Below are positions 59,219 through 64,000 of a stretch of 64,000 bases of DNA, one piece after another. The stretch comes from Leclercia adecarboxylata (GTDB lineage: Bacteria; Pseudomonadota; Gammaproteobacteria; Enterobacterales; Enterobacteriaceae): assembly GCA_901472455.1 (NCBI GenBank), contig LR590464.1, forward strand, positions 2,914,001-2,978,000, written 5' to 3'. The position numbers and the translations under genes are program-made. Each line of letters begins with the position of its first letter. The stretch's first letter is position 1. The notes below the pieces were generated by a model. That model saw only the letters and a program-made list of their open reading frames with translations, had not been told where the DNA came from and did not search any database.

Positions 59219-59477
59219 ATACATAATTCTTTGCTCAAGAAGACTCTTCACTGAACGAAAATCACGAAAATGCCCCCATAAAAAAACCTCCTCAACAACA
59301 TGATTTAATAGGATTTAACGCCAAAATTTCATGCTGAAATTCCCATGATTTCCCTAGTAAAAAAACACCTGGCGATAGTGAATTTACGACAATTAGTTAA
59401 CTCTAGGTGTAAGTATCCCTGCAATCCGCGCCATTCGCTTTTAGAGGTCTTCCGATGCCCTCTAGGGGAGATCGCTA
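59219..59477. other. Non-coding stretch between IS remnants
   Basis: No gene is supported. Confidence 0.35.
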
Positions 59478-59765
59478 TGCGTAAGATCTGATTCACCGAG
59501 CACCAGATCATCGCCGTTCTGAAGTCCGTCGAAGATGGCAGGACCGTCAAAGATGTGTGTCGTGAAGCCGCTATTTCCGAAGCCAGCTATTACAACTGGC
59601 AGGCGAAATATGGTGGGATGGAAGCTGCTATACCAAAAAAACCAAAGATCTTGAGGACGAGAATCGTCGTCTTATCCCCATTAATCAGTAACAAACCACC
59701 AAAAAATGTACGCCAGAAACGCTACGTAAGAATCTATCCGATGAATGGATATGCACTCAACTGAA
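59478..59765 (+). pseudogene. IS3-family OrfA remnant
   Basis: ATGCGTAAGATC starts a frame with an early TGA (MRKI-stop-FTEHQIIAVLK). The later part, VKDVCREAAISEASYYNWQA, is an IS3-family OrfA helix-turn-helix, followed by KYGGMEAAIPKK, after which the sequence is shifted. Its OrfB is missing. Confidence 0.7.
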
Positions 59766-59889
59766 AAACCCTTGGTTTCAGTCCGTTTTATCGGGATCAG
59801 CCTTTTTTTCTGGGTAATTTCGGGGGCTTCACTTGCTGATTACTTTGTGTGCGGCGCGTGAGCCAGGGATGGTCCGCTTTAGGTTTTAC

Positions 59890-60830
59890 ATAGAATTTTG
59901 AGCGTAAATCTATGCGGGCATTATCCACACGTTCATGGACACTTTTTTCATCATCCAGTGGTATAGGCTCCGGGCCATCAACGTACTTTTCCTACCCCAA
60001 TGCTTTCCCGTCATAAAGAACATTATTTTCACCGTCAAAGCTTTCGCATACCGTGACAACCGAATGTCGAAGTCGATATCCCCGGCCTTCACTGCGTATC
60101 TGAAATGCACTGCTTTTGTACTGGAAAGTGAGATTTTTGGAGAGAACGCGCCTCGCCTGAAGGCTGAAGATATAGCCCAGTTCTTCTTCAGAATGGCGTA
60201 TATCAAGATGGGCATTATCAGCAATACGAGGCGGCGTAGCGAACCGGTTGTTATACGCTTCAATAAATGTCGGCAACCATGCGTTTGCTGTTTCAATATC
60301 GCTGATATTCTGCAGGCGCATCTCCTTAACCAGACTGTCCTGTAGCGTCTGATTGCGCGTTCTACGCGCCCTTTTGCCTGCGGGCTGTTGGCATGGATTG
60401 GCTCGATGCCCAGTGTCTTTATCGCACGTGTAAACTGGGTCAACTCCCCTTCCCGCTCCGGGTTATTTACTCTGAATATACTGTGTCTGTCAGAGTAGAG
60501 AGCCAGTGGTACGCCATGATCATTAAGGTAACCCTAAGGGTTTGCATGTAAGCCCGGGTTGTTTCTGCGGGAGCGAATCGTAGCGCCATCAGAGCACTGG
60601 TAGCATCATCGATAAAAACTATCAGTGTGCATTTATTTGGGGCCGCGGCCTTCAAACCAGTCATGAGGCGAGCCATCAATCTGGATTAGTTCACCGTGGA
60701 TGGACGTCGCACGCGCCGCTGATAAATTCGGGCAAGTTACGACGGCGCTCGCGCCATATCCCTTCCTCTACCATCCACTTCACTGTCAACGCAAAGCAGA
60801 AGTGGCACCTTCACTGCGAAACAGAGATGT
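59890..60830 (-). pseudogene. ISNCY/IS1202-type transposase, C-terminal two thirds
   Basis: Read leftward: WMVEEGIWRERRRNLPEFIS, GACDVHPR, CTLIVFIDDATSALMALRFA with a catalytic Asp region, IKTLGIEPIHANSPQAKGRV, then NAWLPTFIEAYNNRFATPPR and HSEEELGYIFSLQARRVLSK. Several frameshifts and a missing N-terminus make it non-functional. An N-terminal piece of the same family is at 25532-25906, 34 kb away. Confidence 0.75.
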
Positions 60831-60841
60831 CCTGTTTTGTT

Positions 60842-61125
60842 TCAGAGAATGCGTTTGACCGCCTCGCTATACACTTTAGAGCGTTCTCTTTTCCCAACAG
60901 AAACCACGAAGCGACAACCTTCTCGTCTATAACCTGATATACAAGGCGATATCCCGAAGACTTGAGCTTTATCTTGTAACAGTCAGGCATACCACGAGCT
61001 TATTCACTTCAATTCGGGGTGACTCAAGTACTTCTGCCAGCTTCTTTTTCAACTGTTCACGTACCGTCGAGCCCAGCTTTCGCCATTCCTTTAGTGCGCG
61101 CTCGTCAAAATCCAGTAATACGCAT
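60842..61125 (-). CDS. relE: RelE mRNA interferase (frameshifted)
   Basis: RelE cleaves mRNA in the ribosomal A site. The sequence from ATG 61125 matches E. coli RelE with small indels: LDFDERALKEWRKLGSTVRE, QLKKKLAEVLESPRIEVNKL, MPDCYKIKLKSSGYRLVYQV, then a C-terminus VGKRERSKVYSEAVKRIL with TGA at 60842. Breaks lie at the first codons, near 60985 and near 60915. The start overlaps the relB stop as TGATG. If the indels are real, the toxin is dead; if they are sequencing errors, the pair is complete. Confidence 0.82.
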
Positions 61126-61364
61126 CAGAGCTCATCCAGTGTCACACGTACTGGCTTAGGATTGCGAAGACGCTCTTTCACTATCTCCACGAGTTCAGCG
61201 TCTTCATCACTCAGGAGTGTCTGTTTGAACGGCAAACGTTCATTGTCAGCGATATATTCAAGCATGAGACGAAGCGCTTCAGAGGGAGTAACACCCATTT
61301 TTTCAAGCGCGGCGTAAGAACGCGCTTTAAGTTCATCGTCAATACGCAGGTTTATGCTACCCAT
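61125..61364 (-). CDS. relB: RelB antitoxin
   Basis: A 79-residue antitoxin and autorepressor that, as I recall it, equals E. coli K-12 RelB: an N-terminal ribbon-helix-helix (GSINLRIDDELKARSYAALE, then VTPSEALRLMLEYIADNE) and a C-terminal helix that wraps RelE (DAELVEIVKERLRNPKPVRV). The ATG is at 61364, 12 bases from the operator palindrome. Intact. Confidence 0.92.
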   Translation of the reverse strand: MGSINLRIDDELKARSYAALEKMGVTPSEALRLMLEYIADNERLPFKQTLLSDEDAELVEIVKERLRNPKPVRVTLDEL

Positions 61365-61376
61365 GTCTTACACCCC

Positions 61377-61402
61377 TTGTAATTACAAATGTCATTACAA
61401 TT
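61377..61402 (-). promoter_or_regulatory. relO operator
   Basis: The perfect palindrome TTGTAATTACAA (61377-61388) and a partial repeat CATTACAATTAT just upstream match the RelB operator design. Confidence 0.75.
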
Positions 61403-61850
61403 ATCGCACTACAACATGCTTAGGGCAAGTCACGATGGAAGTCAGAAAAGTAGTCGTAAGAACGCTGATCACAGTCCGCTATGTGCCAGAAGCAGACGTT
61501 AGCAGGAGTACCTTTCTGATCCCTTCCCTGACAATGATCTTCATGGTGAAACATTGATCTTCCTTTGCTTTCGTTTATAGTTAAGCGCCTGTTCTGACAA
61601 GATCAGGCTTCGTGGTCTGTGTTCATCTCCTGATGACCTGGCTTAATTCAGTCCTGAAGGTATCGTTTACCGTAAAGGAGAACTCAAAAAAATCATGCGT
61701 CTTACGCCCACCCTGAGTTGTAACCCTCCTCTGTCGCACTGAGTAGTCTCAGTCGCACAATCAAAAGCATCCCGTCTGCGGATGTGTTTTTTCGTATCTG
61801 AAATTTTTTGCCCACACGGGCTGACTGTATTCAAAATCTGAGAAATTACT
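61403..61850. other. Non-coding stretch upstream of SulP gene
   Basis: About 450 bases with no supported gene. It probably holds the promoter of the sulP-usp pair. Confidence 0.35.
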
Positions 61851-63329
61851 ATGTTGCTGTCCTCGACACGTAAGGACTGGCTGGGTAACGTCCGTGGTGA
61901 CGTTCTTGCCGGTATTGTTGTCGCGCTCGCGCTCATTCCAGAAGCGATCGCATTTTCCATTATTGCCGGTGTGGATCCCCAGGTAGGCCTCTATTCGGCG
62001 TTCTGTATCCCTCTCGTTATGGCCTTCTTTGGCGGGCGTCCGGCGATGATTTCTTCATCTACCGGTGCAATGGCGCTGCTGATGGTGACTCTGGTGAAAG
62101 ATCATGGCCTGGAGTATTTACTGGCCGCGTCCATCCTTACAGGAGTATTCCAGCTGATAGCCGGATATCTGAAGCTAGGTGGGCTGATGCGTTTTGTTTC
62201 ACGCTCAGTGGTGACGGGGTTTGTTAACGCACTGGCAATCCTGATTTTCATGGCCCAGTTGCCTGAGCTGACCAACGTTACATGGCATGTTTATGCCATG
62301 ACTGCGGCAGGGCTGGGAATCATCTATCTCTTCCCCTATATCAACAAAACCATTCCATCACCGCTTGTGTGCATCGTGGTGCTGACCGGCATTGCCATGT
62401 GGCTGCAACTGGATGTGCGAACCGTCGGCGATATGGGGAAACTTCCCGACAGCCTGCCGGTCTTCCTGCTTCCTGACGTGCCTTTAAATCTCCAGACACT
62501 GCTCATCATCCTGCCTTATTCTGCCGGGCTTGCGGTGGTTGGCCTGCTTGAGTCGATGATGACCGCCACGATTGTGGATGACATGACCGACACGCCAAGC
62601 GACAAAAACCGGGAGTGTAAAGCGCAGGGTATCGCGAATATTTGCACATCCTTTATCGGAGGAATGGCAGGCTGCGCGATGATTGGGCAATCCGTTATCA
62701 ACGTAAAATCCGGTGGCCGTGGACGGCTTTCAACCCTCACAGCTGGCGTGGTGCTGCTTTGCCTGATTGTGTTCCTGCGCGACTGGGTATCGCAAATCCC
62801 GATGGCGGCGCTGGTCGCAGTGATGATTATGGTTTCCATCGGAACATTCTCCTGGCGCTCCATTACTAACCTGCGTACACACCCCCTTTCAACCAGCGTG
62901 GTCATGCTTGCCACCGTCGCGGTTGTGGTGGCAACACATAATCTGGCCTTCGGCGTGCTGACCGGAGTGCTGATTGCTTCGCTCAACTTTGCTACGAAAG
63001 TATCCCGGTTCATGCGTGTAACCTCAGTTCTGGAAGGGACGAGTCGAACGTATACCGTCACCGGCCAGGTATTCTTTGCATCAGCAGATCGCTTTACCAG
63101 CCACTTTGATTTCCGCGAGGCGATTGAGAATGTGACGATAGATGTTTCACACGCCCATTTCTGGGACATCACTTCGGTGAGTGCCCTGGACAAGGTGGTT
63201 ATTAAGTTCCGCAGAGAGGGAACTGAGGTTGAGATACGTGGGATGAATGATGCCACCCGTACCATTGTTGACCGGTTTGGTGTGCATGATAAACCCGAAG
63301 AAGTTGATAAATTAATGGGAGGTCATTAA
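61851..63329 (+). CDS. SulP-family anion transporter with STAS domain
   Basis: A 492-residue SLC26/SulP transporter for sulfate, bicarbonate or a similar anion. The N-terminal signature region is [20 protein letters not shown] and [20 protein letters not shown]; about 10-14 transmembrane segments follow, with [17 protein letters not shown] and [20 protein letters not shown]. The C-terminal STAS domain includes [20 protein letters not shown]. It is translationally coupled to the following universal stress gene (TAATG). Plasmid-borne SulP-Usp pairs suggest a stress-tolerance role, but the transported ion cannot be read from the sequence. Intact. Confidence 0.93.
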   Translation: MLLSSTRKDWLGNVRGDVLAGIVVALALIPEAIAFSIIAGVDPQVGLYSAFCIPLVMAFFGGRPAMISSSTGAMALLMVTLVKDHGLEYLLAASILTGVFQLIAGYLKLGGLMRFVSRSVVTGFVNALAILIFMAQLPELTNVTWHVYAMTAAGLGIIYLFPYINKTIPSPLVCIVVLTGIAMWLQLDVRTVGDMGKLPDSLPVFLLPDVPLNLQTLLIILPYSAGLAVVGLLESMMTATIVDDMTDTPSDKNRECKAQGIANICTSFIGGMAGCAMIGQSVINVKSGGRGRLSTLTAGVVLLCLIVFLRDWVSQIPMAALVAVMIMVSIGTFSWRSITNLRTHPLSTSVVMLATVAVVVATHNLAFGVLTGVLIASLNFATKVSRFMRVTSVLEGTSRTYTVTGQVFFASADRFTSHFDFREAIENVTIDVSHAHFWDITSVSALDKVVIKFRREGTEVEIRGMNDATRTIVDRFGVHDKPEEVDKLMGGH

Positions 63330-64000
63330 TGTCCGAAAGTCATGAAATGAACAATACCGTTGTTGCCTGTGTGGATGGATCGTCATCAACAAAGGCAGTC
63401 TGCGAATATGCGGTCTGGGCTGCCTCCGCGCTGAAGATATCGGTGGCCCTGCTTCATGTCCTGGAAAAAAGTGACCAGCCTTTGGTTTCGGACCTGACAG
63501 GAACCATTGGCTTAGACAGTCGGGAGCATTTTACAGATGAGCTGGTTCGCCTTGAGGGTGAACGTAACCGATTATTGATGACGCAGGGTAAAGCCATCCT
63601 GAAAAACTGTGCTGAACTGCTGACAGAGGCGGGATTACCGGCACCACAGCAATTACAAAAACATGGCACGCTGGACGGGATTTTGGCTGAACTGGGGGAT
63701 ACGCGTCTTATGGTGCTGGGGCGCCGGGGGGCATCCAATCCGGTCGGGAGCCATATTGAGAATGTTATTCGTCTGCAAAAAAATCCTGTGTTAATTGTAC
63801 CCGAAACCTTCTCTGTTCCTTCACGCGTAATGTTCGCCTATGACGGAAGTGAGGCGAGTCTGGAAAATTTGCGCCGACTTTCTGTAAGTCCATTGTTCCT
63901 GAATCTGACCTGCCACCTGGTGATGGTGAATGGAAATTCAGAATCGCTGGATGCAGCTCAGTCTCTGTTGCAAAGAGCTGGCATAACCAGTCAGGCGAGT
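63329..64000 (+). CDS. Universal stress protein, UspA family (runs off window)
   Basis: 224 codons are visible with no stop before the window end. It starts at ATG 63329 behind GGGAGG, overlapping the SulP stop. The first Usp domain has NNTVVACVDGSSSTKAVCEY at its beginning and the nucleotide-binding loop LMVLGRRGASNPVGSHIENV and PVLIVPE. A second domain begins with VMFAYDGSEASLENLRRL, so this is a tandem UspE-like protein. It probably supports or regulates the transporter under stress (inference). Confidence 0.9.
   Translation, partial: MSESHEMNNTVVACVDGSSSTKAVCEYAVWAASALKISVALLHVLEKSDQPLVSDLTGTIGLDSREHFTDELVRLEGERNRLLMTQGKAILKNCAELLTEAGLPAPQQLQKHGTLDGILAELGDTRLMVLGRRGASNPVGSHIENVIRLQKNPVLIVPETFSVPSRVMFAYDGSEASLENLRRLSVSPLFLNLTCHLVMVNGNSESLDAAQSLLQRAGITSQAS

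Noticed and set aside
62516..63265. A 249-codon leftward frame opposite the SulP gene
   Set aside because: Shadow of the transporter, which is intact on the other strand.

Overview
The window looks like part of a large, mosaic IncF-type plasmid from an Enterobacterales host (Klebsiella, Enterobacter, Raoultella or Kluyvera-like). Evidence is a SopABC partition locus very close to that of plasmid F, a Rep_3 (RepFIB-like) replicon with iterons, an ardA remnant, plasmid H-NS-like genes, toxin-antitoxin pairs and many enterobacterial insertion sequences (IS1, IS3, IS110, ISNCY-type, Tn3). No tRNA, rRNA, CRISPR, conjugation gene or intact antibiotic-resistance gene was seen. Many genes are split by single-base indels, often in homopolymers. 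Two near-identical copies of one segment carry different, mutually correcting indels, so part of this damage is probably sequencing error.

Layout. 1-1.9 kb: decayed leading sequence with a broken, internally deleted ardA. 1.9-4.5 kb: sopC repeats, sopB, sopA and its operator (all leftward). 4.5-12.0 kb: three direct IS1 copies enclosing two tandem copies of a rep-parG-parF replicon/partition module. 12.0-16.7 kb: signalling genes (truncated GAF-GGDEF cyclase, GNAT acetyltransferase, CSS-EAL phosphodiesterase, short FlhD-like protein). 16.7-26.2 kb: scrapyard of remnants (arsH, RND pump, IS ends, a fourth IS1, an H-NS-like gene, a tyrosine recombinase, a truncated cytosine methylase, IS3, ISNCY). 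26.2-28.6 kb: DUF1778/GNAT toxin-antitoxin pair and an IS110 element. 29.0-30.3 kb: HxlR regulator divergent from a short-chain dehydrogenase. 30.3-38.6 kb: small unknown genes, an intact H-NS/StpA-like gene, an IraP-like anti-adaptor, a flavohaemoglobin and a Tn3 transposase fragment.

38.7-55.8 kb holds the most notable content: a rightward cluster built around srfA-srfB-srfC. It adds a membrane von Willebrand A protein that is a paralogue of SrfA, a periplasmic VWA protein, a LolCDE/MacB-like ABC ATPase and permease, a formylglycine-enzyme-fold protein, two lipoproteins and two small secreted proteins. Overlapping stops and starts tie most of it into one operon ending in a terminator. I infer an envelope-spanning machine driven by an actin/Hsp70-like ATPase (SrfB) and a dynamin-like GTPase (SrfC); its function is unknown to me.

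55.9-64 kb: structured non-coding DNA, a run of GGACGGACA repeats before a helix-turn-helix gene, an IS3 element, ISNCY and IS3 remnants, RelBE (RelB matches E. coli K-12 as I recall it) and a SulP anion transporter translationally coupled to a universal stress protein that runs off the window end.
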